The notes below the pieces were generated by a model, which worked only from the letters and a program-made list of their open reading frames with translations, ran no database searches and was not told the DNA's origin. A program made the translations under genes and the position numbers. From Anaspis maculata (lineage: Eukaryota > Arthropoda > Insecta > Coleoptera > Scraptiidae), in contig OX421967.1 of the NCBI GenBank assembly GCA_949128115.1, positions 8,794,070 through 8,858,069 of the forward strand: 64,000 nt of DNA, given 5' to 3'. Of the stretch, positions 42,599 to 54,190 are shown piece by piece (positions within the stretch are counted from its first letter, which is position 1; each line of letters opens with the position of its first letter).

Positions 42599-44639
42599 CC
42601 AATTCTCCCGTGAAAAGGTAAAACCTAGTAACTGCCTTTGGGCAAATTGTGCAGGAGAGCGAAAAGAAGTTCCCAGTCTTGCCATAAGGATTGCTATGGC
42701 AAAATAGAACAGATATTAGCGGTAATGGGGGTTTTCAAGGTTGAATTTTTCATATTTCATAATATCTTCATGATTTGGGTAGTATTTTGGAAAATAATGC
42801 ACTTACTATGTTTTTCCATTAGGAATACCAGCATATTACTTTGGAAAAACCTAGCACAATGGCTTGCTATTTAGGAACTTCTGAAAGCTATGGAATCTCA
42901 AATGGAAAAACATAGTAAGTACAATTATCATCATATCTGTTATGTTAAAACTCATATTTGATGTAACTTTCAAAAATAGAACCAACAAACAAACAAAATA
43001 GCGTTTCCAAAATAATATTCCTATCGATATAAATTGATGTATTTGGCAGGGATTTACATTCAAAATTGCACGCAAGAAAAGTTACGATTCGAGTTGCGAT
43101 TGAACTAATCAGGAAACAAAATAATAAATTACATAGGTAACTAACCGAGTAACTTACTGACATTACAAACAAATGAAAAACAACAATGCCTTCAAAATTT
43201 ACTTTCAGGTACCTACTCATGAACCAAATCAAAGTATACTTATCTCCATCGATGGCACTTTTTTCTGATGGGTCTAATTACGGTGGCTCTTGTAATTGGA
43301 ACAATATTGTAATTTTCACAATGAACCATCGTTGTATTAATTAATTGTAACAATAATTGCAAAATCAACAGAATTACAATATTGTTTCAATTACAAGAGC
43401 CACTGTGATAAGACCCAAAAGCAGGCAACAAAAATTATAGTTAAAAAATTACACTTTCCCAACTTTATTCAAAACAAAAAAATAAACAACATTTGATGTC
43501 AAACCAGATGATGCATCAGACGAAGCAATATTTTTCCAGAAAAATCTCTTCACAGGTGGCATTTTGGGCACAATTCTCTCAAAAATTTTGTCTTTTTTCA
43601 AAGAATTTATGCCTCAATTGCCTTCTCTAATAGTTAGGATAGAAAAGTCGAAGTTTTTGTGATGTCGGCGTGTCGGACCTACCTACCCCCTAAGTAATTA
43701 CACTTTAATCAATCGGCGTTCTTGGTTGTTGTATTTTTGTGAACCTAAAATAATGAGAGAGTATAATACTAAATTATAATTTTGAACATATCACGACGAT
43801 TAGAACTTGAGTGCTTCTGGAACAATGAAATTAACTAAGCTCACGTTTATTAGTAGCCAAAGCTCCGAGAAGCTTTTCCCTCGAAGACATTTTTATGCCA
43901 GCAAAACACAATTGCTATCAATAATAATTATTAACTAGTTCATCATACGACCTCTCTCTTTGATGTTTTAGCGGGAGAATCGAGTAAGAGCACGTATCGT
44001 ATAACGGTCCAAACGGCAACAATGGGGCACATGGTGCTAAGAGTGTTTATACTGGGGGTGTGTGAATCTTTTTGTAATGTGTTTTTTTGGGTATAACGCG
44101 TGAAAGCGCACTTGATTTACTTGACCTTCAATGGCCTCTTGAAGTGTGACTAGTAGGTAAATTTAGGGTACCTATTCAAGCAACGTACTACAAAGTATGA
44201 ACGGAAGTGTGGATTCATAGCATCCATCAATGAACTATCAGCTCGGCTGAAAAACACGCACAAAAAATTGGAGAAATCCAGTAAGAGCCATGCTGAGTTC
44301 ATCTAGATCATAATATCCTGAATAAAACACTGGGAAAACCTAGTAAGCCACCCTCGAGGCCACCCTGCTATGTTTATCCATTGTAAAATATCTACAATGC
44401 CACAAAGATGGTAGGTTTTACCTTTGGAAGGGATACGAGCTATGTTTTTCCACTGTAAAGTGGACTAGAAATGCACTTACTAGGAAATTCCATACGTTCT
44501 AATTTATTCATTTTCTTGAATATCGATCCAAAACCAATATCTGAGTGAAGGAAATACTTAGAAGATTCCGAATATGTGAAAAACTCATTTTACCAAAAAA
44601 TGTGGGTTACTAGGTTTTACCTTTTCACGGGAGAATTGG
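42599..44639. mobile_element. TIR element with perfect 34-bp ends and subterminal repeats
   Basis: The first 34 bases (CCAATTCTCCCGTGAAAAGG and on to CTAGTAAC) recur perfectly inverted at 44606-44639. A motif close to GGAAAAACCTAGTAAG, or its inverse CTTACTAGGTTTTTCC, occurs about ten times, all in the outer parts. On the left it is near 42617, 42803, 42842 and 42905. On the right it is near 44331, 44362, 44411, 44442, 44475 and 44606. This is the layout of a transposase-binding array. No transposase motif is found in the middle, which carries a nested 149-bp MITE. Both flanks are satellite. I see no convincing target duplication, so the superfamily is open. Confidence 0.82.
43269..43417. mobile_element. 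Short foldback MITE
   Basis: The ends TGGGTCTAATTACGGTGGCT and AGCCACTGTGATAAGACCCA form inverted arms of about 45 bp with few mismatches (CTCTTGTAATTG, ACAATATTGTAATT). They lie around a 58-bp A/T-rich loop. Nested in 42599-44639. No target duplication is evident. Confidence 0.78.
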
Positions 44640-45299
44640 ACACTTTTGCTTCAAGTCCCTCATGATTCTCCGCCTCTCCAGAATTTCAGAGAGCCTCCTT
44701 GCCGCTTTCGAAGCTTCACGAATAGTAAACTCCTTTGTGCCTTCGTGTAACATTTGGAGCTCTATCGGGCGCCCCCGTGTGTCCTCAACCTCAAGTACCG
44801 TTTGGAGCCCTGGTGAGTCTCCCTATTTTTTTCACGTGTTCAGAATTCCTGCGAGCCCCTTTTGCTTTCTTGTGTAATCCAAAGCACCATTGAGCCCCCT
44901 TGTGCCTTCAATGTCTTTTAAAGTCCTGATGAGTCCTCTTGCAATTTTCTGTGTCTTCGGGAGCTTTCAAGCAATCGACAGCACACTTGTGTTTTCGTCT
45001 GGCAATCAAAGTTCTACTTGGTCCGCTTGTGTCTTCATGTACCCAAAAAGCTCTCTTTGGCTTTCATGTGTTGTTCATAGCCCCACTGGACCCCATTGTG
45101 TCTCCAATAATGGTGTTTGAACCCCTGCTGAGCCCCCTGGCATTTTTTCCTTTTACATTTACCAAGCACTCTTGTGTCTTTCTATGGTATTCAAAGGTCT
45201 ATTGGGTCCCCTTGCATTTTTCTCTGGCAATCGTAACTCAAGTAAGCACTTTTGTGCATTCGTGTGATACTCGGGGTCCCGTAGCTCAAACTGGTGTTA
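44640..45299 (+). repeat. Degenerate satellite, last forward block
   Basis: GAGCCCCCTTGTGCCTTC-type repeats as at 40801-42022. This is the right-hand continuation of the array interrupted by the TIR element. Confidence 0.7.
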
Positions 45300-45440
45300 A
45301 ATTGTCCCAACGTTAAGTCGGCTATCGGCTACTTTAAAATTCTTGGCGTCAAGTTGTCCGACATCAAGTTGTCCGGCATCAAGTTGTCCCGCGTCAAAAT
45401 GTCCTGACGTCAAGTTGTCCCGCGTCAAGTTGTCATGCAT
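45300..45440 (+). repeat. 15-bp minisatellite, locus 3
   Basis: Five to six units of GTCAAGTTGTCCGGC type with a regular 15-bp step. Because 15 is divisible by 3, the minus strand reads as a repeated pentapeptide (GQLDA-like), which is why an open frame covers it. It marks the right edge of the satellite region. Confidence 0.8.
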
Positions 45441-46220
45441 GCTACATAAGTGAAGCCTGATCTCATCCATCAAACTCGAAGCAGTCAAAGCTGCTAGTTG
45501 TTTCTGTCTTACTGGGATTCTTTTTCGTGTTCGACAGGTTGGACTTTTGGTGATTGTCTTGTTCCACGCTTCAGAACCGCTGAAGATGACATTTAAAAGA
45601 CGTTTCACAAGGAGGCAATAGGGACGTTCAAACAAATAATATCAGCCTGTTCACTCAGCATCAAGATTTATTAATTAAACTCCGTATTCACTCCGGCGTC
45701 CCTGAAACGTCTGATTTCACGTTCTGGAGACTTCGATTGTGCCTCAGAAACCCTGGAGGTAACGTCTTACAAACGTCTAATGAACGTTTTGAACGTCATT
45801 GATTTGGCGTTTCAAAGACCTTCTGAAAACGTTCAAGCTCAAGCGTTTTACGAAACATTCAATATTTGGTTGACAAAAACGTTCACAAGCGCGACAATCG
45901 ATCGTTTATTTAGCGTTTTTCCAGCGTTTTCGACATTTGATTTTCTGTGTTTCAAATATTTCATTGACGATGTTTTGCTAGCTTGAACTAGGGGTGCTGT
46001 GATTACATTTACTGGAGACTTCGACTACAGAGCAAGCCACAAACCCGCACAATTGGCGGAGGAGCCGTTCGATACTGCCGAATTCGTAACGTAACCGTTG
46101 GACTTTCCTGAGCTTCCAAAGCTTTTACACGATTAGACAAGCTACAGATCCTGATATCGTAGATATGGCAATTGGTCGTATGTCTCGGAAAAATTTCTTT
46201 TTAGGAGGGCCAAAAACTTC
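45441..46220. other. AACGTT-rich segment, no gene
   Basis: From about 45690 to 45960, AACGTT/AACGTC/GCGTTT strings recur in both orientations. This resembles the subterminal clusters of the element 23652-24806. A CACTCAGCAT string at 45653 also recalls that element's end. No matching right end was found. Confidence 0.4.
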
Positions 46221-46343
46221 GCTCATACTTATCAGACGCTTGAAGAAAATCTGTATTACTCATCGTCATCTTGCACCTCTAAACTTATGTGACAAGATGA
46301 CGATGATAAAAAGGCTTTCATTAAGCGTCTGATAGGTATGAGC
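46221..46343. mobile_element. Hairpin MITE, 123 bp
   Basis: The left arm from GCTCATACTTATCAGACGCT to CATCGTCATCTTG is inverted in the right arm ending at 46343, around a 19-base loop. Mismatches are concentrated in the middle of the arms. No clear target duplication. Confidence 0.78.
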
Positions 46344-47249
46344 GACGGTTGTTTGGATAAGGCGTGATAAAAACATAAAAGACAAGCAAAGAGACACCAA
46401 AGAAAAAGTGATAATTTTTGCAGAAGTTTGAATGGGAATGAACACTCTGTCTTTTCTATTTCTTCCACACATGTACCCACTTATATCTCAGATTGCAGTG
46501 ACACTCACGATGGTTTTATCCACCGCAGATTTTAATTGGGTTTCCACATATTTCGCAGCTCCTTTCATTCTGCGATCCTTTTTCATTGAAGTAGTAAGTG
46601 GGTAACCACTGAAAATCCAATTATCGTGCATCCAACTTTCAATACTGCTTTCTGCATCCCAATATTATAAAGATGTCGCTGTGTGCCCGCACTAAGTGAG
46701 TGTGCGAATATCAATATCGTCTTCTCCACTTTATTGCTTTTAATATGTACACAATATAAAGTTTGACAAGTTGCAGCTATGGCAGTGCTGCTACATAGCT
46801 GCTGTGTGCGCCGAAAGCTGGAGGAGTGAGGATGAAGAGCACGCCGGGGGAATTCATTTCGAATATTGAGAATTTTACGCGAAAGGCGTATCATTCCGTG
46901 TTGTAACTCAAAGAGTGTCTTTTGCACGAGCTCGCTGCTTCTCTCGTTCTTTGGCGCGTACTTTACGTCATCTCTTTCGCCATAATTTGCGTCCTCTCTT
47001 TCGCACTTCTGGGCTATACGAGAGAGCGGTATCAAACGTCTCGGAGTTTTATGTATATTGATGAAGGACCCGGAAAGAGAAATGAAGACGTGAAGAGACG
47101 TCCATTGAATATGCTCTTCTAGGAGAGAATGGTGCCATCTTTCTGGCTTCTTGTTTCTGTAACGCGCTGCAGAAGGAGTCTTACATAGTTGCGTGATAGA
47201 GCAACTTGCGAGCTTCACAGTAACAGAGTGCTGGATGTGTTCAAAACGG
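46344..47249. other. No gene recognised
   Basis: An open minus-strand frame of 211 codons (46583-47218) begins with GTG rather than ATG and shows no domain, signal peptide or repeat. It is not called. GAAAGAG/TCTCTTTCG-type strings recur at 46960-47010. It may be a host single-copy segment. Confidence 0.35.
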
Positions 47250-48505
47250 CAATAGGCCAGTCAATAGGGAATTTGGAATGACAAAACGTATACTCTGGCT
47301 GAATTTTTGCATACACCTAGGGAATCCCCCACAGAGCCCCAAACCGCAAAAAACCACCAAAATTTCCTTGAGCTTTCCGAGATAAGGGTGTTTTTTTTAT
47401 ATCTCGGTTGCTATTGGTTGGATCTCGATTTTCTTTTTTATTTAAAGAAAAAATATTTGGATCAAGTTGTGTTCAGCACCTTTCAATAACTTGTAGAGAA
47501 AAAGTGCTAGAAGCCAAATACCGTCGTTTGTTAGAGGGTGTTTTTTTTTACAATTTTCTATCTGCCTTTCATCGATAGTTATGGGAAAAATTCCCAACAA
47601 AAGTTGTAGCTCCTAAAAGTCCCTACAAGTTTCGACCGAAAATTTTTTTCTGTCGCAAAAATTACTCACCCCCAGAGGGCGCTAAAGTCAATCTAGTTTG
47701 GAAAATATTTCCAGGTGTAGGGGGCATCGATTCAAACTCCATCGTGTGGGGATCTAAAGGCCAAATTCTCATTAATGTTCGCACTAACTTCACTAATAAG
47801 TGATGAATAACAAAACCTTTGTACAGGGTGACTTTTCTGAAAAGGACTCACCCCCTATATTTCGCTGCACAAATTTTCCCTGAGAAAAAACCGGAACAGG
47901 TCGATTTTTATTTCGAGAGGGACATCTAAGACACGTGATGACTAATTCTTATCTTCAACCCTTCGCCTCCACCCCACCCTATTTTGAAATTTCCACTGGC
48001 ATCACCTACCTTTTGATACAATAAATTGGAGGTGATAAAATTTTCTTTCTGTCGAACATATTGTAAATTTTCTCGAATCACCTCTCCAACCTCTTTTGAA
48101 TATCTCTCATTGTTGATGCAGGAGAGTTTCTCCGACCCAGAGTTCGATGTACGACGAGTACCGATACACACGTGTGTCTTCACTTTCGAGTAAATAGTAA
48201 ATCACTGTCCAAAAATTAGTTTCTTCAACCGAAACAGCAAAAGGGCGATCCACGGGACTGCCTGGACCAGCTTGGTGAGCTTGCAAATCCTAAATCAGCC
48301 ACCTCACAGCAATACGTTCCATAACAATAACAAACATCACATTTCATTTAATTCCCTTATCACCACAGAACCATAAGAAACCTACCGCTCACAAAAACCA
48401 TCAACGGCGCTTGGCGCTGCCACACCCTAATCAATCCTACGACAAAAATGCAATCATTTACTTTTCCAAAGGTAAAATCATAAAACATCACCTACTCATA
48501 CAACA

Positions 48506-49900
48506 ATGAATTTCTCACCATCAATTTCACCACAAAGATCAAACCAACCAGTTTCATATGCAAATGCCGCTAGATCAAAACCTCAGCCTAATCTACCAAA
48601 AAGAGACCAAGCTATTATTGTCCTCGATATATCCAACGACAAACGTCGCCTCACAGACTACGTTACGGCAGTCGGGAGCATAACCGGAACAAAGAATATC
48701 ATCTCAGCTTCACGAATTTCAAACAACAGAATATGCATCTACCTAACTAACACTAAACTGGTAGAAGAACTTGTCTCCCAACAACAAACACTACATATTC
48801 AAGATAAAACATTCAAAATTCGCAAACTCGTAACACCTGCTAAAAGACTGATAATCTTGAATGTGCACAGCACAATACCACATGAACTAATCGAGACTGC
48901 TATTCGCAATAAAGGGTTCAGACCAGTTTCCCCAATAACGACCTTACGAGCCGGAATCCAAGGAGACGAATACAATCATGTAGAAAGTTTTCGCCGCCAA
49001 GTGTTTATTGCCCCACCAGAAGATGACTCAGAACTACCCTCATCCATATGTATGTCCTTCGAAGAAACCACCTTCAGAATATTCTTATGTTTCGATGAAC
49101 TTACTTGTTTTCTCTGCAAAACTCCAGGACATGTAGCCAGCAAATGCCCTCACCCAGCTTCAATAGAATCTAAGAGACAATCGTCCAGGCGCTCATCAAC
49201 TGACTCAATTGCACAATCAGCAACCAACGATGAAACTGACGACATTGAAGAAATATCAGATGACGAAATACCCCTATCCCACACAATCACTACAGAAGCC
49301 ACAGTACACAAACCCCAAAACCAACCTAGTACAGCACAAAAGCGCCAAGCACCGACGAATTCCGAAATTTCTTCAGACATCTCCAGCATCGAAGACATAA
49401 ACCAAACAGCAGAATCATCTCAAACCAAAATAACAGACCTTTTTAGACAATCCAATCTACCACCAAAACCAAACAAGAACAAAAACTCAACACAAACAAT
49501 CAAAAAACCAAAAATCGGCAAATCAAGAGAGACAAGTCCAAACCGAGATCAAATCCTTAAAAAATCTTCATCCACGGAATCGATAACAACCAATATTGAC
49601 GATATACTCGAACCAATCAAGAATGAAATCAAGATAAACCCAAAAAAATACACCATCTCTTATGACAACTTCAAGAGCTTTATCGAAAACGCCATACAAA
49701 ACAAGAACATCACTTCGGAAGCATTAAGATACACTGACAACACCGATCTATTACTGAATATGATAGACGACACCTACGACAAACTAACCAGCAGATCAAT
49801 GGAGAACCGCTTAACAAGAATCAAAAATAAAATCAAGAGCCAATCTTTCGACACGCAACCAAAGCCAACCCAATCAGACACAGAAGAAAACCAACCATAA
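48506..49900 (+). CDS. Retrotransposon ORF1 (gag-like nucleic-acid-binding protein)
   Basis: This is an intact frame of 464 codons beginning with ATG. ORF1 proteins of such elements bind the element RNA and form the ribonucleoprotein needed for retrotransposition. Residues about 34-190 show an alternation of short strands and helices compatible with two RRM-like folds, though this was judged by eye. A zinc knuckle CFLCKTPGHVASKC follows at residues 201-214 (C201, C204, H209, C214). From about residue 215 the chain is Ser/Thr/Lys/Gln-rich and low-complexity, with several SSD/ISSDISS acidic patches. It is the only undamaged ORF of the element, while ORF2 is broken. ORF2 overlaps its last codons in another frame. 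Confidence 0.85.
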   Translation: MNFSPSISPQRSNQPVSYANAARSKPQPNLPKRDQAIIVLDISNDKRRLTDYVTAVGSITGTKNIISASRISNNRICIYLTNTKLVEELVSQQQTLHIQDKTFKIRKLVTPAKRLIILNVHSTIPHELIETAIRNKGFRPVSPITTLRAGIQGDEYNHVESFRRQVFIAPPEDDSELPSSICMSFEETTFRIFLCFDELTCFLCKTPGHVASKCPHPASIESKRQSSRRSSTDSIAQSATNDETDDIEEISDDEIPLSHTITTEATVHKPQNQPSTAQKRQAPTNSEISSDISSIEDINQTAESSQTKITDLFRQSNLPPKPNKNKNSTQTIKKPKIGKSRETSPNRDQILKKSSSTESITTNIDDILEPIKNEIKINPKKYTISYDNFKSFIENAIQNKNITSEALRYTDNTDLLLNMIDDTYDKLTSRSMENRLTRIKNKIKSQSFDTQPKPTQSDTEENQP

Positions 49901-52900
49901 AATTCAAAGTACTACAATGGAACTGTAACGGGTTCATTACCCGATACGAATACTTACAAAAACTTCTTCGAGACCACGACTCTGACATCTAAGCCATACA
50001 GGAAACACACTCCAAACCCAACAAAACATTCAATCTTCGCAACTACGAAATTTTCCGCCTAGATCGAAGAAACGAAGAGCACGCAAGCGGAGGTGTTGCC
50101 ATCCTCGTCCACAATAGGAATACAGCAGAAGAAGTACCCCTTATCACGAACATGGAAGCCGTAGCAGTCAAAATTACTAATAAAAATCACCTTACAATTT
50201 GCAATATCCACATCGCCCCCAATGAAAAATTCAAAGATGAAGACATACGACACATAATTGAACAACTACAACAACTGTTCATACTAACAGGAGACTTTAA
50301 CGCACACAACATTCTCTGGGGCTCAGAGTACGCCGATACCAGAGGCCGCATTATAGAAAAAGTAACAAATGACGACAACATCATCCTCCTCAATAACACC
50401 CCACCAACCCATTTCTGCTCTGCTTCTGGGAAATTTACAAACATTGATCTGACATTTTCGGACCCCGTAACAGCAGCAAACTTTATCTGGGACCCCTTAC
50501 CCGATCTCTACGGTTCCGATCACTTCCCAATTGAAATCAAAACACAACCCGATCACCACCCAATGACCAACAACACAACTCCAAAATGGAACCTTAAAAA
50601 AGCCAACTGGTCGATGTTTTAAGAACTTTTGAAATTCCAAAACTATGATGAACCCTCTCCATCTACCAATATATACATGCTGATTGACGAATTCACCACA
50701 CTTATCACTACAGCAGCAGAAGCAAGCATCCCAAAACACAAACCAATAACCAAAACAAGACCCGTACCTTGGTGGAACATGGAATGCGAGAACACCATCA
50801 AAGAAAAGAAGAAAGCGTTCAACAAATTCAAAAAACACTCGACACTCGAAAATCTAATTGAATTCAAAAAAAGAAGAGCAGTCGCACAAAGAACCATCAA
50901 AGAAAGCAAAAGAAAATCCTGGCAAAATTACGTATCTTCTATAAGCAGCTCTACACCACTCACTGAGGTCTGGAGTAAAATCAAGAGAGTAAGAGGCTCC
51001 CACCACTACCACACAATTTCAGCACTAGAAACAAACGGAATCACAGTCACAGACCACCAAGACATTGCAAATACCATGGGGGAAGACCATCGAAGACACA
51101 TTCAGTGACAACCAGTACACTCCTGAATTTCTACACCACAAAAACTTGACAGAAACAGAAGCCCTAAAAATGAATGACAACAACATCAACGACTCAATTA
51201 ACAACCTTTTCTCCTTTTGGGAACTCCAGTCTGCCTTAAACTCTTGCAAAAATACCAGTCCCGGTCCAGACAACATAACCTTCCAGCTTTTAAAAAACCT
51301 TCCTTCAGAAACTCAGCACTACCTCCTCAAACTATACAACCTTATCTGGACACACCACGTCTTCCCAGAATCATGAAAAAAAGCAACCATCATCACTTCA
51401 ATCTTGAAACCTGGAAAAAAGAAAACAGACCCAGCAAACTACAGACCAATTGCTCTCACCTCCTGCATATGCAAAACCCTAGAAAAGATGATAAACAAAC
51501 GACTGCTATGGTACCTCGAAGACAAACAACTTATCTTTGCGGCTCAAAGTGGCTTCAGACAGCACCGCAGCACAACAGACCAACTAGTCAATCTACAAAC
51601 CGAAATCATAAACGCATTTGAAGAAAAACAACACCTGACAGCAATCTTTTTCGACCTACAAAAAGCCTATGATACCACTTGGAAATATAACATCTTTAAA
51701 ACCATGAAAAGCTACGGTCTAAGCGGAAACATCATCTACTATGTGAAAAACTTTCTAACTGACAGATCTTTCAAAGTAAAGCTAAACGGAATCTTATCCA
51801 CAACTTTCGAACAAAAAAAAATGGCGTACCCCAAGGGGCAGTCCTAAGCACAACACTTTTTCTTATAGCCATAGACAGCGTCACAAAACAAATTCAACCC
51901 ACCCATAATGACATCTCTCTACGTTGACGATCTTTGCATCTACTACAGGGGAAAAAATGAAAAACTACACAAGATTTACTCCAAAAAACACTTACAAAAT
52001 TGGAAAATTGGTCTACACATACAGGATTCCGCTTCTCACCAGAAAAAACTAAATGTATAAGATTCGACAGACTAAACAACCACACACTCCCAGACCTATT
52101 TTTACATGGGAAAAAAAATCCTCACAGTCCAAGAAGTAAAATTCTTAGGAGTAACGTTCGACAGAAGACTAACATGGAAATCGCACATCTCTCAACTGAA
52201 GAATGAATGCTTGAAAAGACTTAATATAATGAAAACCCTCTCAAACCTTGACTGGGGTAGCGACAGAAATACTTTGATAGTCCTTTACAAATCACTTATC
52301 CTATCTTAAATCAACTACAGCAGTATAGTGTACGGATCAGCAAAACCAAAGATCCTACAGTCATTGAACAGCACTCAAAACTCAGCCTTTCGACTTGTTA
52401 CAGGAGCCTTCAGAACAAGCCTAATCAACCGACTACAAAGCCTGGAGAACGAGCCCCCACTGGACATCGTAAGAAGCAAAACGTTACTCATTTATGCACA
52501 CAAAGTCCACTGCGATAAGAGGCACCCAGCGTATAAGTCTTTCTATCCAATCTCGGCGAAACCTTCCCAAATCAAAAACTGCCCCCCGTCACTAGACACC
52601 CAACTCCACAGGTCTTCAATCGAATACCAGTTACAAATCCCAAACATAACACCATACCCAAAACATCCACATGCCCCCTGGAAAATACCTCAACCTACTA
52701 TAAACCTTGAGCTCACCAAATTTACGAAAGAAGACACACACCCCCAAATACTCAAACAAGAAGCCACAGAAATTCTACACAAATACGCAGACTACAAAGA
52801 AACCTATATCGATGCATCCAAGAGTGACGAATTCGTTGGATCAGCATTCGTTACCTATAATCACAAGTCAGGAAACAAACTCTCACCATCCAACTGCATA

Positions 52901-53539
52901 TACCCAAAAGAACTGTTCGCGATCCTCCAAGCTCTAAAATACATATCAACCTCAGAAGACCAACTACACATCATCATCTCAGACTCCCTCAGCTCAATGC
53001 ATGGCATCCAACAACCCTACAGCAGAAATACCATCATAAATAGAATCAAACTGTACCACCTGAGCGAACAAGGCAAGTCAATACAATTCTTATGGGTCCC
53101 ATCCCATGTTGGAATCGAAGGCAACGAGAAAGCGGATCAAGAAGCAAACACCAGTGCCTCCACGGGAACCCTCCATCTTATCACAACTCTCGAAGACACC
53201 ATAAACTTAATCAAAAAGAATGTAGCAACCAAGTGGAACTCTATCAAAATACCAATCACTACCACAGTTTTATCTAATCGAAGGCTAGACGTCATACAAA
53301 ACCGATTGAGAATAGGTCATACCGGCCTCACACACTCGTTTCTGATGGAAAAAACAGAACCACCAGTCTGCGAATTCTGCAACACCAGAACGACCGTACA
53401 ACACATTCTAACAGATTGTTTGAAGTATCAACGAGAACGAGAAAAAGCCCATCTACCAGGACCCACAGAAGATATTTTTGCAGACCCTAACAAAATCATA
53501 GAATTTGTCAAATTATCTAGATTGGAAACACTCATTTAA
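49897..53539 (+). pseudogene. Retrotransposon ORF2 (endonuclease, RT, RNase H), inactivated
   Basis: In order: APE-type endonuclease (VLQWNCNG from about 49909, QETH near 50003, GDFNAHN near 50291, GSDHFPI near 50509), reverse transcriptase (NYRPIALTS near 51440, AIFFDLQKAYDT near 51640, YVDD at 51920-51931), RNase H (YIDASKS near 52808, YPKELFAI, IISDSLSS, NEKADQEAN near 53123) and a C-terminal CEFC...H...C finger near 53369. It copies the element RNA at a nicked target. Lesions are in-frame stops at 49990, 50620, 51374 and 52307, and frameshifts near the G run at 51078, the A run at about 51814, about 51905 and about 52000. The frame from 52328 to 53539 is open for 403 codons. No ATG is visible at its start, which overlaps the ORF1 stop. 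Confidence 0.88.
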
Positions 53540-53636
53540 CATGTATTATATACAATTATCATAGAATACGAACAGCACAGTACCAAGGTACTAATAATCC
53601 AGGTGATTGATGTACGTATCTTCAAAATTCAATATG

Positions 53637-53658
53637 AAAAAAAAAAAAAAAAAAAAAG
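53637..53658 (+). repeat. Poly(A) tail of the I-like element
   Basis: Twenty-two A residues directly precede the second copy of the target duplication. They mark the 3' end of the retrotransposon and show that it was inserted by target-primed reverse transcription. Confidence 0.9.
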
Positions 53659-54190
53659 TTTCTCCCTCATTACCTAACTCTCGATTCTTGAGTATCAGAT
53701 TTTCCAGTAAAAACATGTCGATTTTCATTTCTAAGGGGACACCTAGAACACCTATTGTCAAACTTTGATCTTCAACCCCCTCGCCTGGACTCCACTTTGA
53801 TATTTCAAATAGCTCACCTATATGTCGAATTACCACCACCACACATTACCTATATTTCATTACCATCATAATGGAGGTGATGAAATAGTCTTTGATGGTT
53901 GAAGGGTCGAAGATAAAAATTTGTCATCACGTGTCTTAGATCTCCCGTCTTGAAATAAAAACCGACCTGTTCCGGTTTTTCCCCAGGAAAAATTTGTGCA
54001 GCGGAATATCGGGGGTTGGCCCTCTTCAAAAAAGCCACCCTGTACAATGGTTTTGTTATTCATCAATTATTAGTAAATTTAGTACACATGAATGAGAATT
54101 TGGCCTTTAGATCCCCACACGATGGAGCTGGAATCGATGCCCCCTACAACTGGAAATATTTTTCAAACGAGGTTGACTTTAGTACCCTCT

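Larger units (their letters stand above)
48134..53658 (+). mobile_element. I-like non-LTR retrotransposon, full length but broken
   Basis: A 5.5-kb element with a 5' untranslated region (48134-48505), ORF1, ORF2 with endonuclease, reverse transcriptase and RNase H, a short 3' region and a 22-base poly(A) at 53637-53658. AGTTTCTCC stands before the 5' end (48125-48133) and recurs at the end of the poly(A) (53658-53666). This is a 9-bp target duplication that defines both ends. The presence of RNase H, one CCHC knuckle in ORF1 and the C-terminal C..C....H....C fit the I group, but other RNase-H-bearing clades (R1, LOA, Ingi) are not excluded. It is inserted in the foldback 47253-56162. Confidence 0.85.

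Noticed and set aside
46583..47218. 211-codon minus-strand open frame, the longest outside the clear mobile elements
   Set aside because: The first codon is GTG, no recognisable domain, no nearby splice or promoter context; not called as a gene.
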